Assembly: GCA_037043455.1 (NCBI GenBank)
Contig: JAWPHD010010957.1
Coordinates: forward strand, 24,193 to 88,192
Length of the DNA: 64,000 nt
Reading direction: 5' to 3'
Source of the DNA: Cyrtodaria siliqua
Taxonomy: Eukaryota > Mollusca > Bivalvia > Adapedonta > Hiatellidae
Part shown: in pieces, positions 10,476-21,852 of the stretch
How the letters are laid out: every line of letters begins with the position of its first letter
Position numbering within the stretch: position 1 is the stretch's first letter
Notes under the pieces: generated by a model
What the model was told of the DNA's origin: nothing
What the model saw: only the letters and a program-made list of their open reading frames with translations
The model's database searches: none
Made by a program: the position numbers and the translations under genes

Positions 10476-11264
10476 ACTTCATTATTACATTTATAAAGAT
10501 TAGGTAAGGCAGTCATATTATTTTCCCAATTCTGCATTTTTCTGCATATTTAGCACCTACTTAACATTTTAACTTTCAGTTACAAAATTTAAAAAAAAAA
10601 ACATGGATAAAAATTTATAAAATCTTTATGAATTGTTTTCTACCTTGTGCCTAATTTATGATAATATCAATTGCACCAAATGTGTTCTCTTATCGTTAAT
10701 AAAGACTTCTAACGTTCTTCCCCATATAGTAAAAGACTTGAGCGAGGGGTATTTATTAGCCTTTGGCTTACATTTCTAGTTTTTCATATATGTTTAAAGA
10801 ATTTAGAAAACATGAATGATTTCTGTAGTAAATGAGCTATATGTTGTATCTATTGTAATATTCAGAGCAATTATTAAAGGTGTGTTTTTGGATATTTATT
10901 GTAACGTTCATCTAATATATAGTCATCGTTTATGAAAAGTGTATAACGTATTGTATTATTGATCATCAATTTGTGTGCCATCTTTCCATGTATGCTTATT
11001 TATACAATGTGTTATGTACTAGAATAACGTGTATGTTTATGGTATTAAATGCCTCCTGCTTCGTAGTTGTTTATGTGGGTTCAGCCCTGACAGTCATAAC
11101 AGTTTTATCAGGAACGGAAGGTAAACCCATCTTCATTCCTAGAACGGCAGGTGATGATATCTTATCGCGATAAATAGGTGCAGTGAAACTGTGTAATAAA
11201 ACAGACTCGAAGAATTGCCTTAAGCTACTGGTAAATATAGTGTGATAGGACTTGTGTATAAGAA
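10476..11264. other. AT-rich stretch; no gene seen
   Basis: A patch at 11071-11170 is less AT-rich but has no recognisable product. TTATCGCGATAAAT (about 11161) recurs near 15650. Confidence 0.4.
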
Positions 11265-11536
11265 TTACAAACCGTGTATTAACTTCCATACCCCATTCAA
11301 GCCCTTCTGCAAAAAACGAAAACGGGGTTGGCTGGGGTATGAAATAATACCTTAATTTCGCTTAAAAAGTTTGCCTATTCTAAAATTAAAACATTTTATA
11401 GATATTTTTAAACAGGTTATCGCATTTTTTCATTAAAAAATGTTTTTAAACATGTTTTATTGTCGAAATATACGTTATATAATTCTGCTATAAGCTTTCC
11501 CATCACTTAATGAAATTAAGGCGGGACCACGTAATG
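11265..11536 (+). mobile_element. MITE family M1, copy 1
   Basis: It matches 24440-24721 and, in reverse, 48728-48992. Shared blocks are a foldback pair around an AAAACGGGGTTGG core, ACCTTAATTTCG, AAAATTAAAACATTT and a GGCGGGACCACGTAATG end. The other copies show CATTACGTGGT/ACCACGTAATG terminal inverted repeats; the left terminus here is degraded. Confidence 0.75.
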
Positions 11537-12270
11537 ATGTACTATTTTACTTATCAAGAAAATCAGTTTTATTGTATTGTAAATGTTTGTTTAATATGAG
11601 GGAAATCATTTTAATAGTTTAATGTAATAAAATATCTTCAATAAAATGTCTTGCTCTAATAGTAATGAAAAATATTTTTTTTTTAAAAAAAGTTTATGAA
11701 ATTGATTGATGACTTTCCACATGCTATAGAATATTATCAGTTTACTGCCCTTTTTTATTTTAATAATTGTTTACTATTCATCAGTGATGATTAATTAATA
11801 ATCTGTAAGTTTAATTAATAAACTGTAAAATTTGTGTAATACAATTCAAACAGTTTTGAGTTGTATTCACTATTATATACACCCAAGTGACATAACTCTT
11901 AACCGCGTTTGCAAAACTATCTTATTAAATGCTATTCTTTACAACAAAAAAATCTGTTTCTATTATTAGCAGGTTTGTTACAGAATGTATTAACAAATGG
12001 GGAAAATTATTATTACGTCAACATTTACACAAGTAATCTGTATCATCGGATGCTTTAAGATAAAGTTATCGGTTACTGTTATATGGTATTAATAACACTG
12101 CACGCCAAAGCGAAATGAAAAATAACTGGCTTTTCCAAGTAATCTATATAATAATATGTACAGTATAGTTTCTGTTAATGTGCTGTTTACCCCCATAAAC
12201 TAAATGCACTCCTAACTGGATACAGTCGGTGTTCTTCTGCTCTTTCTTCAGTAAACGGTAATTTAATATA
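11537..12270. other. AT-rich stretch with one dispersed repeat
   Basis: About 11985-12125 resembles 18595-18760 (shared TTATTACGTC, TTACACAAGT and GTTATATGGTAT blocks). Nothing else was recognised. Confidence 0.45.
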
Positions 12271-12274
12271 CTAG

Positions 12275-12535
12275 CGTCTCCTTGGCCGAGGTGTTAATGA
12301 CGTTGGGTTGTAAACCTTCTCGCCTATCACCGCTGTGGGTTTGAATCCAACTTGTAAGTGAGGAAGTGTCGATTCTTACGAATGGCAGGAGGTGTGCAGT
12401 ACTGGTTCTACCCAGAAAAAGTGAGCCTTCTGTCGCAACCACAAACATATCGACCGTCATATATAATCTTACATGTGTTGAAAATGACATAAAACACCCT
12501 ATATATAAACAAACAAACAAACAAATTATTATCCT
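12275..12535 (+). mobile_element. tRNA-derived SINE, family S1, copy 1
   Basis: The tRNA-like head holds an A-box-like TGGCCGAGGTGTTAA, a long variable arm and a B-box GGGTTTGAATCC. The body carries CAGTACTGGTTCTACCCAG, and the tail ends in (AAAC)n at about 12510-12533. The same layout occurs at 25330-25590 and, reversed and 5'-truncated or mutated, at 15668-15897 and 34066-34245. The long variable arm points to a tRNA-Ser/Leu ancestor. Such SINEs are transcribed by RNA polymerase III and mobilised by a LINE. Confidence 0.85.
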
Positions 12536-12759
12536 ATCTGAATACCAATGTAAAACCTTCATGCATTTCTCATGAAACTTAAATTAATTCAAAATAGCCA
12601 CGTAAAACAATTATAAGCATGCGAACTATATTTTAGCCAACCTACCAATATAATTATGCAAAAGCGATCGATTGAGGATGGATTGAGGGGGAAAGCCTTG
12701 GTTATCCCAGGAGCAAAATACGTTGACAGAAAAAGAAATAAGCGTTTGACTTAAATATG

Positions 12760-12903
12760 TTGTTGTTTAACGACTCAGCAATAAATAATTTAGTTCCTTT
12801 GAGCCGATTCCAGACTAATGGGAGGGGATACAAAGAAATCCGGGATAACCATACTCTTGCTATCGAATAAGCATGTTCGGTTCTTACATGCAGGGCGGAT
12901 TAT
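12760..12903 (-). mobile_element. SINE family S2 fragment
   Basis: It shares TGTTGTTTAACGACTCA, GAAATCCGGGATAACC, CTCTTGCTATCGAATA and GGTTCTTACATGC blocks with the S2 copies at 15172-15484 and 35168-35452. The tRNA-like half is absent. Confidence 0.7.
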
Positions 12904-13477
12904 AGATTGTTTTTAACACAGAAAATGCATTACATAACACGAATGGAACACTTCTTTACAAGTAAAATCAGTTATTCTGCCAGTTTCAGTGGCCTTTTAT
13001 GATAGAGCACGTCTTCTTTGTTCAATACATCTTAGCTATTTATTCATTACAGAGTATGTTTTCAAAAATATCGTATCAGAAATGTTCGATTAAAACACAG
13101 ATTACTACAGTGATATAAATGCAGTCAGTCGAACATCTATATCAAAGACAAACAATTTGATTGGTTAAAGGACGAATACATGATCATATTAATCGACATC
13201 CATTGTTGAATGAACTGTACGAAGAAATATTTCCGGAAATCAACAACAGCGAGAAACGCAAAAAAAAAGAAGATTATAATTGTTCGTTTCAAAAGTAAGA
13301 CCTTTTAACGGGTATTTTGTAATTATACGGATGTAATGTATTGTTATGTACGTTTATTTTTAAAAAAAAGTCAGCCTAATCATACAGCTTAATATAACGT
13401 CCTTCGGGAATTATTTTGGGCATTAACTGCTGTTTGATTAGGCTGTTACAGTTATTTATTTACGAAAATAACATTCA
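12904..13477. other. AT-rich stretch; no gene seen
   Basis: No repeat partner or coding signal recognised. Confidence 0.4.
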
Positions 13478-13483
13478 TTAAAC

Positions 13484-14101
13484 TACGGAATTCTGTTAGG
13501 GCCATCGCGATGTCGCGTTTTCAATTTCGCGATATTGCGAGATTGCGAAATAAATTTCGCATTCTCGTCCTATTCTACATTGAGAAGAACGCGAAGTTTG
13601 CAAGCCATTTTATCACGTTTTCATTTTGACGAGATCGCGAGAAGGCGAAATAAATCTCGCATTCTCGCCGTATTCTACAATGAAAAAAAACACGCGAGGA
13701 ATGCAAATCAAACTTCATGCAAACCTCGCGATTTTATTTTGACTAGATTCCGAGAATAAGTAATATTTTTCTTGTTTTTGCCCTCTGGTAAAAACGCAAG
13801 GTAAACTAACCCAAAATTCACGTAATTCTCGCGATATAAACTCGCGAGGTTTGCACGAAGTTTGATTTGCAATCCTCGCGTGTTTTTTTTATTGTAGAAT
13901 ACGGCGAGAATGCGAGATTTATTTCGCATTCTCGCGATTTCGTCTGAATGAAAACGTGATAAAATCGCCATGTTAGCACGAAGTTTGGCTTGCAAACTTC
14001 ACGTTTTTCTCGATTTAGAACAGGACGAGAATGCGAAATTTATTTCGCAATCTCTCGAATTTGAAAACTCGATATCGCGATGGCCCTAACAGGATTCCGT
14101 A
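13484..14101. mobile_element. 618-bp foldback element with about 270-bp inverted arms
   Basis: The unit begins TACGGAATTCTGTTAGGGCC and ends with the inverse (GGCCCTAACAGGATTCCGTA). The two arms are near reverse complements for about 265-290 bp, broken by one indel of about 25 bp, around a spacer of about 60 bp near 13770-13830. The arms are full of ATTCTCGC, TCTCGCGA and related motifs. TTAAAC lies just outside both ends (13478-13483 and 14102-14107), fitting a 6-bp target duplication. No protein is encoded. ORFs in the two arms are mirror images of one another and are not genes. Confidence 0.88.
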
Positions 14102-14505
14102 TTAAACCCTTAAAACCTGGTCAAGCATCATTATAATCACGTCATTGTATGTTAATTTACGTCAAAGATTTCGCATTTAATTGTGTTTAACACGTTGGAT
14201 CACATGTTACTCAGAGCGAGACTTTTAATGTAAACATATACGTGTATTGTTTCCTGCTTTTTCTGGATGTGGACTTTATTGTTAGAGATTTCCTTTTGAG
14301 GGGGTGTACTTTTATTTACACTGTCTTGTCAATTTGAGTGCTAAGACAGAATAATAGGGAAGTTGTGTACACTTAAAATCGATTTAAGCTAACCAGTGGG
14401 CCATATTGCCTTCTGACCATTCCAAGTCGGTAACCCTTTCTTCACAACTCTTTGTGTTGTGTATTGTCCTCTTCATTGTATAGGTAATTTGCTCTTTGTT
14501 AAAAA
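14102..14505. other. No gene seen
   Basis: A short block (about 14125-14175, AATCACGTCATTGT) resembles 21412-21460. Otherwise unrecognised. Confidence 0.4.
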
Positions 14506-14506
14506 A

Positions 14507-14992
14507 TGCTACATTTTAAAAATATATGGTAACTTTGCTGAAAACACACACTCGTATCTTTACTGTGCTGCCCTACGGTGACGTTGTTCACTTTTGCAAT
14601 ATAATGTGTATTCTATAATTGCTGTCTACCTTGATATTGCTACAAGTGAACATCGGCAGGTGAATAGAAAATTTAAATTTTAGACATCCCTACCTCACTG
14701 AATTAATTGAAATTTGTCACAACTGTTCTTGAATGTATGAAGATGTGATCAGTAAAATATGAAATCCGTTCAATACTTAAAAACTGCTACATTCTAAAAA
14801 TCAGTTGTAACTTTGCTGAAAACACACACTCGTATCTTTACTACGCTGTGATTGGTTAAAAGCACTAGGGGTAAATTTGAATTTTGTACCAGGCAAAAAA
14901 ATATGACTTTTATTAGCACTTTTAAGTATTGAATTGTGACAAATTTCAATTGATTCAGTTAGGTATGGATATCTAAAATTTAATTGTTTTCT
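14507..14992. repeat. Composite direct and inverted repeat
   Basis: The segment 14507-14570 (CTTTGCTGAAAACACACACT, then CGTATCTTTACT) recurs directly at 14788-14850. Separately, 14668-14723 (TTTAGACATCCCTACCT onward) is inverted at 14935-14990, and the pairing extends to TTCAATACTTAAAA/TTTTAAGTATTGAA once a 45-bp insertion in the left arm is skipped. The inverted part (about 14665-14992) could be a MITE; its ends are not defined. Confidence 0.65.
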
Positions 14993-15171
14993 TCAGTTAT
15001 TAATTAGTTCAGTATATGATAACTGGGTATCGCCTTTGCACTTTAAACTGATACAATACTGATTTGAACGTAGCCTATATGTGAAAGGTTTAACATTAAT
15101 TGTTACCATAACATATTGAAACTGTGCTGTTGGTATGGCATTTAATTTATTTTGGTAGCTGCTCTGCAATA

Positions 15172-15484
15172 TATTGCCAATTGAATGTTGTTTAACGGCT
15201 CATCTTATTTAGAGCCGCCCCAGAGAGAGGGGAAGGATACATAGGAATCCGGGAACCTGCCCTATTCTTATTATCGAATAGATTCCTACGGTTCTTTAAC
15301 GCGCTCGGAGGATAGACCGATACACGGGATCGCCCGGTTTACGTCCCCATCCGACGGACGAGGCTAAGGGAACGTGTCTTGCCCAAGAACACACCGACTG
15401 AACTCAGTGGCACCACGGAGGATTGAACACGGGGCCTCCGGTTACAAATCCGCCGCGCTACCGACTGCGTCACGCCAGCTCTCC
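15172..15484 (-). mobile_element. tRNA-derived SINE, family S2, copy with target duplication
   Basis: The minus-strand head near 15484-15415 has a tRNA-like A box (ACGCAGTCGGTAGCGCGG), an anticodon loop reading TTTGTAA (Thr-like) and a B box GTGTTCAATCC. The body includes CGTCGGATGGGGACG and the 3' end reads GCCGTTAAACAACA. CTCTGCAATA occurs at both flanks (15162-15171 and 15485-15494), a 10-bp target duplication. Related copies lie at 35168-35452 and, as fragments, at 12760 and 19622. Confidence 0.85.
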
Positions 15485-15667
15485 CTCTGCAATACAATTT
15501 TAAATTAATATTAGTACATGACGCAGCAAAACAGAAACTGTTGCTGCGTTCCGATTATTTATTCAATGCATCACAACTTCCACAGGTTCGCTTTTTTTAA
15601 ATATTTAGTATGACATAGATGGTCTCTGATCACGGCTGTTGATGATAGATTATCGCGATAAATCACG

Positions 15668-15897
15668 GGCAATATTTGTTTGTATGGTGTTTTATATCCT
15701 TTTCAACACTTGTAAGATTATATATGACTGTTGACTGTTTTGTGGTAGAGACAGACCACCCTCCATTTTTCCAGGGTAGAATCAGTACTGCACACCTCTC
15801 GCCATTCGTAAGTATCGACACTTCCTCATGATTCGTGTTCCTGGGATTCGAACCCGCATTGGTGAGAGGCGAAGGTTTACAACGCAACGTCGTTAAC
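15668..15897 (-). mobile_element. tRNA-derived SINE, family S1, reverse copy
   Basis: The reverse complement matches 12275-12535: head with GGATTCGAACCC (B box, inverted) near 15845-15860, the central ACCAGT/TACTG region (here CAGGGTAGAATCAGTACTG) and the GGTGTTTTA 3' part near 15685. It abuts the LINE fragment starting at about 15898. Confidence 0.8.
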
Positions 15898-16944
15898 GAA
15901 AACACAGTCACGGATATTTTTGCAGACGATACAACGCTTTCAACTTCTAATTCATCTCTTGTCGACGCTGCAAATTCACTCAATAATGACCTTATCAACA
16001 TCAACGCCTGGTGCGATACTAATCGCATGTCTATCAATGCATCAAAAACAAAAATAATGAATCTCTCATCTAAGAACAAAATACATCATATGTATGATAA
16101 TGCCCCTTGTATTCAGTTCAAAGATGAAACTATTAATTGTAGTTACGAAGAAAAAATACTCGGTGTTACAATTGACAATACCCTCTCTTGGAATACCAAA
16201 TTGATAAAGTTCTGAAAAAATGTAATTCATTGTTATACCTGTTATCTCGCATAAAGATTTACCTTTCTATACCTATGCGTAAATTATTTTTCAATTCTTA
16301 TATCTTACCCAATCTTGATTACTGTTGTGTGATATGGGGAAATTGTAATACTTCTCTCGAAGATAAACGTGTAAGGTTCCAAAAAAGAGCTGCACGACTT
16401 ATCCTAGATAAAGAATTCGATACTCCTTCCGTTGAACTTTTTACCGAACTCAGTTGGATGACATTTCCCGAAAGAGTTATATTTCAAAAAGAAATCATTA
16501 TGTTTAAAACAGTTAATGACCAGACCCCTGCTTATCTTAAAGACGCATTTACTCTAACTTCAAATGTCCATTTGCGGAATCTAAGATCATCATCAAATCT
16601 ACAGCTATATTCCCCCAGACCCAATAGTTAGTTATTCAGAAAGTCATTTGCTTATTCAGGCTCTAAAGTGTGGAACTCTCTTCCCCACCAGATACAAAAT
16701 GCCCAATCTGTAAATCAATTCAAAACACTGTATTTACAGTGGATTCACCATCCGATATATTAGTAAATGACTAAGTCTTGCAGTTCTATTTAAACATATT
16801 TCCATTTACTGAATATACCACTTTAAATGCATTTTTACTTGTAAATATTGTATATATTGTATTGTTGAGGGCCTCATGGTAGATTGACTAGTTTCAAATG
16901 AGTTCTCTTGTTAAATAAAGTCTTTATTATTATTATTATTATTA
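15898..16944 (+). mobile_element. 5'-truncated CR1/L2-like LINE: RT palm to 3' end
   Basis: The coding part starts inside RT: IFADDTTL carries the catalytic Asp pair (about 15917-15940), followed by NRMSINASKTKIMNLSSK and ILGVTIDNTLSW (to about 16195). A frameshift near 16190-16200 leads to KVLKKCNSLLYLLSRIK, YILPNLDYCCVIWG and QKRAARLILD, the usual RT C-terminal block. A stop at 16629 interrupts the end, which reads on through GSKVWNSLPHQIQ to about 16761. The 3' UTR has an AATAAAG and a (TTA)n tail at about 16923-16944, as in CR1/L2 ends. The missing 5' part is normal for incomplete reverse transcription. Confidence 0.88.
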
Positions 16945-17880
16945 AGTTAACCATTCAGCCACGGAGACGCTTTACATTACGTAGATGTTTGTTTTGTTTC
17001 GAAGAATGTATGATTAAAATTGTTTCAATGTACATCACTATTGACGCTGGTTCCTTTAAGATATTTAAGGCTTGTACATACGTACGATGTTATTGCCAAG
17101 TATAGCATACGAAACTATTCTTGTGCACGGTTATGTGTCCCAGTGGTCATGCAGACCAAAAGAAAAACATAACTACATAATTTATGTTTTACTTTCATAT
17201 TATATACTTTCCTGGAGAAAAACAGAAACAACACGACAATCAGTTTTAGTCAAACATCCTTGGTATTGAATTGTCTTGAAATGCTTTTTGAAATAAATGC
17301 ATTCGTTTCCCTCGTGAAAGATTTATTAATTCATCATTTAGTGACAGCACTCTGTCTCTGGTATTCAATGTGCCAAAATATTACAAAACCGAATTACCAT
17401 AAAGGCTCATGAAAGTCTCAGCTTTTATAACGTTTTCATATTACAAACTACCAAGGGAAGCAAAGATGTAAATCATCGGCAGTTTGCATAAAAGCACGAT
17501 GTTTATAAATGCATGAATGGATTAACGCCGCATCGAAGTTGATCTGCCAGGAGATGAATTAAAATTGCCTCAATAGTGAACATAATTATGCTTTATTCAG
17601 CTGCCTCTCGATATATGAATTGCATTGGAAGGTGTAGACCATGGCAATTGTCACAACTGGCATTCAGTTGTTGGTGTAACGTGGTATGTATCGGCACAAA
17701 GTAGTATACTCCAACCATCACATATGGCATAATCACATCTGTGAAAGCAACTTGTTGTTAGGATAATTGACTATATTCTTTTTATTATTATTATACGTTT
17801 TTCAAAATGAGTTTGAAACGTTTCCTTTATTAAAGGAATATTTAGTTAAAATGATATTTCAGCTGAATCTTTGGCATAAT
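16945..17880. other. AT-rich stretch; no gene seen
   Basis: No coding signal or repeat partner recognised. Confidence 0.4.
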
Positions 17881-17887
17881 AGTAATG

Positions 17888-17985
17888 TATACGGATTGTC
17901 AATCCGGACACGTGTATGGATTGTCAATCCGGACGTCTCGAGTTCGAATCCCGTGTTGGGCGAACTACTGACAGCGATGATTCCT
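17888..17985 (+). repeat. tRNA-like fragment with duplicated anticodon arm
   Basis: CGGATTGTCAATCCGGAC occurs twice in tandem (about 17892 and 17918). The second copy is followed by GAGTTCGAATCCC, a B-box/T-arm pattern. An A box is not visible. It may be the remnant of a SINE head; a working tRNA gene is unlikely. Confidence 0.4.
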
Positions 17986-18084
17986 TATATCGAATATCGA
18001 TGTTGTTACAACGGACGACGGATTAAAATAAAAAATTTCACTCCTTATAGTCGGGTTTACGACCATATTTCACAAGCTTGAATT

Positions 18085-18985
18085 TGGTAATCTATGCGTA
18101 GAATCTCTCCCATTTCCTATAGGTACTCGCCCACTAGCCTTATTCGAAAATATGTCTTGCTGCAGATGACATCCATGTTGTATTTTTCAGTTAATTTTAA
18201 GCAATTCAATATTAAATACTAGTAATACAGAAATAATAAGATACGCGATTTGAGACCGTTGATTATTTGATTAATTATTTGTTTTGGGAGGGTGGGGGAG
18301 AGGAGGGTACGAATTCCATTATAAAGCTAAAGTTTCTTTAAGGACAAAGATGCTACAAGTAATAGATAGTGTATGGTTTCATTGAGTTGGTTAATTTAAA
18401 CCCATCGAGGTGTCCATTACAGCACCCTGCCATACTCTTTTTGTTTTGTAGCATGTTAACTGTTATTCTAACTGTTATTCTGACAGGTGGTATTTTCAAT
18501 TAAACGATTTACACCAGTGCTATTATAAAGAGAATTTTCAGTGACCAAGCTATAATGTGTTTTCTATTACATCTAGTGTGTTACTGTTGTTTAACGCAAG
18601 GAATGGGAAATATATTATTACGTCTTTTCTGCGCCAATTCTTACACAAGTTATGTGTTTTTTATTGTATATGTTTAAATAAACTGTTTGATATCGGGTCA
18701 TAATGTTATATGGTATCGATACTTCTGCACAACAATGCCAATAAAGCTATATATTTATTTTATAGACCGATTAACCTAGTCATATAATTCATTCGTTCAC
18801 TGGTTTATTGGTATTTTTCTGGATTGTTCTGTTGTTTTCATACACACCTTTATGAATATATAAACAGGTATCATATTCAGATTTAGTTTCTCAATATTTG
18901 AAAACTAATGTTTTCGTATGACCTTGGTTAATTAATCGTTATGACTGGAAATATTTATGCTCTGTATTTTAGACAAACCTGCCAA
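18085..18985. other. AT-rich stretch with one dispersed repeat
   Basis: About 18595-18760 resembles 11985-12125. Otherwise nothing recognised. Confidence 0.4.
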
Positions 18986-19425
18986 TATACCGATGTCCAC
19001 ACTGTACCACAGCACACACACACGCCATGGTACCGATGTCCACATTGTACCACAGCACACACACACGCCATGGTACCGATGTCCAACACTGTACCAAAGC
19101 ACACACACGCCATGGTACCGATGTCCACATTGTTCCACAGCACACACACGCCATGGTACCGATATCCAACACTGAACCACAGCACACACACGCCATGTTA
19201 CCGATGTCCACATTGTACCACAGCACACACAGGCCATGGTACTGATGTCCAACACTGAACCACAGCACACACACGCCATGGTACCGATGTCCACACTGTA
19301 CCACAGCACACACACGCCATGGTACCGATGTCCACACTGAACCACAGCACACACACGCCATGGTACCGATGTTCACACTGTACCACAGCACACACACGCT
19401 ATGGTACCGATGACCATACTGTACC
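18986..19425. repeat. Minisatellite, 41-43-bp unit, about 10 copies
   Basis: The unit holds CACAGCACACACACGCCATG, then GTACCGATGTCCACACTGTAC. Unit starts fall at 19008, 19051, 19094, 19136, 19178, 19219, 19261, 19302, 19343 and 19384, so the spacing shrinks stepwise from 43 to 41 bp along the array through loss of CA pairs and single bases. ORFs in several frames are by-products. Confidence 0.95.
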
Positions 19426-19621
19426 AGAAACTAATCAAATGAGCCAGTTAAATAATCAATAAGTTCAATAAACAAGGTAACACAATATATAGAGTGATGA
19501 ACCACACTATCGATGGTTATTGTATGAGGAGTTTTAAGAACTAACGTTTCAATGAAAGATATGCATAACTTCCGGGTTAACACATCTGCCATTGAAACTA
19601 GTATTTGAGTTACATAAATGT

Positions 19622-19664
19622 GTTGTTTAACGGTTCATAAACACATATTTAGTTACTCAGAACC

Positions 19665-19711
<47 letters not shown>

Positions 19712-19865
19712 AATCATAAATCGGAATCCGGTATCATCCTACTCTTAATATCGAATGGACTACTCCGGTTTTTAAACATGTCCAGAGGAAAAACTTCAAT
19801 ACATGAAACGCCAGGGTATCGTCTTCATTCGACGGACAAAGAGTTCTTGTTTTCGAAGAAACACA
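19622..19865 (-). mobile_element. SINE family S2 fragment with (GA)n expansion
   Basis: TGTTGTTTAACGGTTCAT, CTTAATATCGAATGGA and TTCGACGGACAAAG blocks match S2. The position that reads CAGAGAGAGGGG in other copies is expanded here to a GA tract at about 19670-19707. The tRNA-like half is missing. Confidence 0.75.
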
Positions 19866-19894
19866 GGCTCGAACTTATCTTAAATGGAAGAAGT

Positions 19895-21195
19895 ATATAG
19901 TGTATATAACGCAGAGAATAAGTTGTTGTTTTTCTTTTATAGTGCAATATAACGCAGAGGATAAGTTGTTGTTTTTCTTTTATAGTTTATATAATGCAGA
20001 GGCTAAGTTGTTGTTTTTCTTTTATAGCGCATATAACGCAGAGGCTAAGTTGTTGTTTTTCTTTTATAGTGTATATAACGCAGAGGATAAGTTGTTGTTT
20101 TTCTTTTATAGTGTATATAACGCAGAGGATAAGTTGTTTTTCCTGTATAAGTGCATAAAACACAGAGGATAAGTTGTTATTTTCCTTTTATAGTGTATAT
20201 AACGCAGAGGATAAGTCGTTGTTTTTCTTTTATAGTGTATATAACGCAGAGGATAAGTTGTTGTTTTCCTTTTATAGTGTATATAACGCAGAGGATAAGT
20301 TGTTGTTTTTCTTTTATAGTGTATATAACGCAGAGGATAAGTTGTTGTTTTTCTTTTATAGTGTATATAACGCAGAGGATAAGTTGTTTTTCCTGTATAA
20401 GTGCATAAAACGCAGAGGATAAGTTGTTATTTTCCTTTTATAGTGTATATAACGCAGAGGATAAGTTGTTGTTTTCCTTTTATAGTGTATATAACGCAGA
20501 GGATAAGTTGTTGTTGTTTTTTTATAGTGTATATAACGCAGAGGATACGTTGTTTTTCCTGTATAAGTGCATAAAACGCAGAGGATAAGTTGTTCTTTTC
20601 CTTTTATAGTGTATATAACGCAGAGGATAAGTTGTTCTTTTCCTTTTATAGTGTATATTACGCAGAGGATAAGTTGTTGTTTTTCTTTTATAGTGTATAT
20701 AACGCAGAGGATAAGTTGTTTTTCCTGTATAAGTGCATAAAACGCAGAGGATAAGTTGTTATTTTCCTTTTATAGTGTATATAACGCAGAGGATAAGTTG
20801 TTGTTTTTCTTTTATAGTGCATAAAACGCAGAGTAAGTTGTTGTTTTTCTTTTATAGTGTATATAACGCATAGGATAAGTTGTTTTTTCCTGTATACATG
20901 CATATAACGCAGAGGATAAGTTGTTGTTTTCCTTTTATAGTGTATATAACGCAGAGGATAAGTTGTTGTTTTTCCTGTATACGTGCATATAACGCAGAGG
21001 ATAAGTTGTTGTTTTTCCTGTATACGTGCATATAACGCAGAGGATAAGTTGTTGTTTTTCTTTTATAGTGTATATAACGCAGAGGATGAGTTGTTTTTTC
21101 CTGTATACGTGCATATAACGCAGAGGATAAGTTGTTGTTTTCCTTTTAACGTGCATATAACGCAGAGGATAAGTTGTTGTTTCTCCTGTAAATAG
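19895..21195. repeat. Minisatellite, 42-bp unit, about 30 copies, with higher-order order
   Basis: The unit is ATATAACGCAGAGGATAAGT plus a TTGTTGTTTTTC and TTTTATAGTGT block. A variant with TTTTTCCTGTATAAGTGCAT recurs at about 20132, 20383, 20551 and 20721, spaced by about six, four and four units. A second variant (CCTGTATACGTGCATATA) fills the right part from 20.89 kb. The 42-bp period is a multiple of three, so repetitive ORFs stay open in several frames; they are not genes. Confidence 0.95.
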
Positions 21196-21534
21196 GAATA
21201 CTAATATCAGCTCTGATGTCAAGTTCGACTCCGATGTCAAGTTCCCGAGTGTTGATGGCGATGACGTGTTTTGATAAAGCAAGTGTTCAATAATATCAAG
21301 CTGTTGATTCATTACGTGGTATAATAAATTATCGTTTTTAGAAGTGTTAGATAAAATTGAAATTGCTGCATGCTGCAGTCCGATAATATTATTGGTTATT
21401 GGTCCTTCATCACTGTAATCACGTCATTGTCTGTCTGTTATTGCGTCAATGTTTCAAATTACAACGATTAGACTTCCGTGTTTGTTAGAGGATGTAACTT
21501 GACGGGCATTTCTTTATTTACTATGTCACGTCTA
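21196..21534. other. No gene seen
   Basis: A small direct repeat GATGTCAAGTTC occurs twice near 21217 and 21235. Confidence 0.4.
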
Positions 21535-21825
21535 ATTGGAATGACAATAGGGTACGATGTTTGGTGCACCCTAGGACCTCGTTTAAACCTCCAACTCCTT
21601 TTTGTCCAAGGCGGTGCCCCTATTGTCAACCCTTTTATGTTTGCGGTGTCGTATTCTTAGCTTGTATTTATTATTGTAAGTGTTGTTTGTTTTAATTGTG
21701 TAGGGGAGGGTGGGGTGGGGTTTGTTGTTGTTGGGGGTGGGGTTTGGGGGTGGGGGAGTTGGTTGTGTGGTCTTCATTCCTACATTTCTGGTTCGACTGG
21801 TACATACTTGTGCATCTTCCATCAT
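21535..21825 (-). pseudogene. Basic coding motif family, copy 2
   Basis: The minus strand ends in a peptide with RIRHRKHKRVDNRGTALDK (about 21600-21660). This matches KRHHKHKRVDNRATALERS in copy 3 (29.78-29.82 kb). Beyond the stop, the DNA still matches copy 3: CTAGGACC...GTGCACC blocks and the AATGACAATAGGGTA/TACCCTACTGTCAT segment, so the shared unit includes untranslated sequence. Upstream of the motif the reading frame runs through a Pro/Thr/Asn-rich stretch made by the G-rich tract at 21703-21762. The family is not recognised. Confidence 0.45.
21703..21762 (+). other. G-rich tract, possible G-quadruplex
   Basis: Six or more runs of three to five G (GGGGAGGGTGGGGTGGGG, then GGGGGTGGGGTTTGGGGG) lie on the plus strand with short loops. 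Confidence 0.7.
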
Positions 21826-21852
21826 AATCAGCTGATCATGTTCTCTGGATGT

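Noticed and set aside
13535..13995. ORFs of 74 and 95 codons on opposite strands
   Set aside because: They are mirror translations of the two arms of the foldback element.
17888..17985. Functional tRNA gene
   Set aside because: B-box-like sequence is present but the A box and acceptor stem are missing and the anticodon arm is duplicated.
19027..19397. ORFs of up to 142 codons on both strands over the 19-kb array
   Set aside because: They follow the minisatellite in several frames at once, as expected from unit lengths near a multiple of three.
19900..21312. Repetitive ORFs (YNAEDKLLFFFYSV type) in the 42-bp array
   Set aside because: The same repeat is open in several frames and both strands; no start context or domain.
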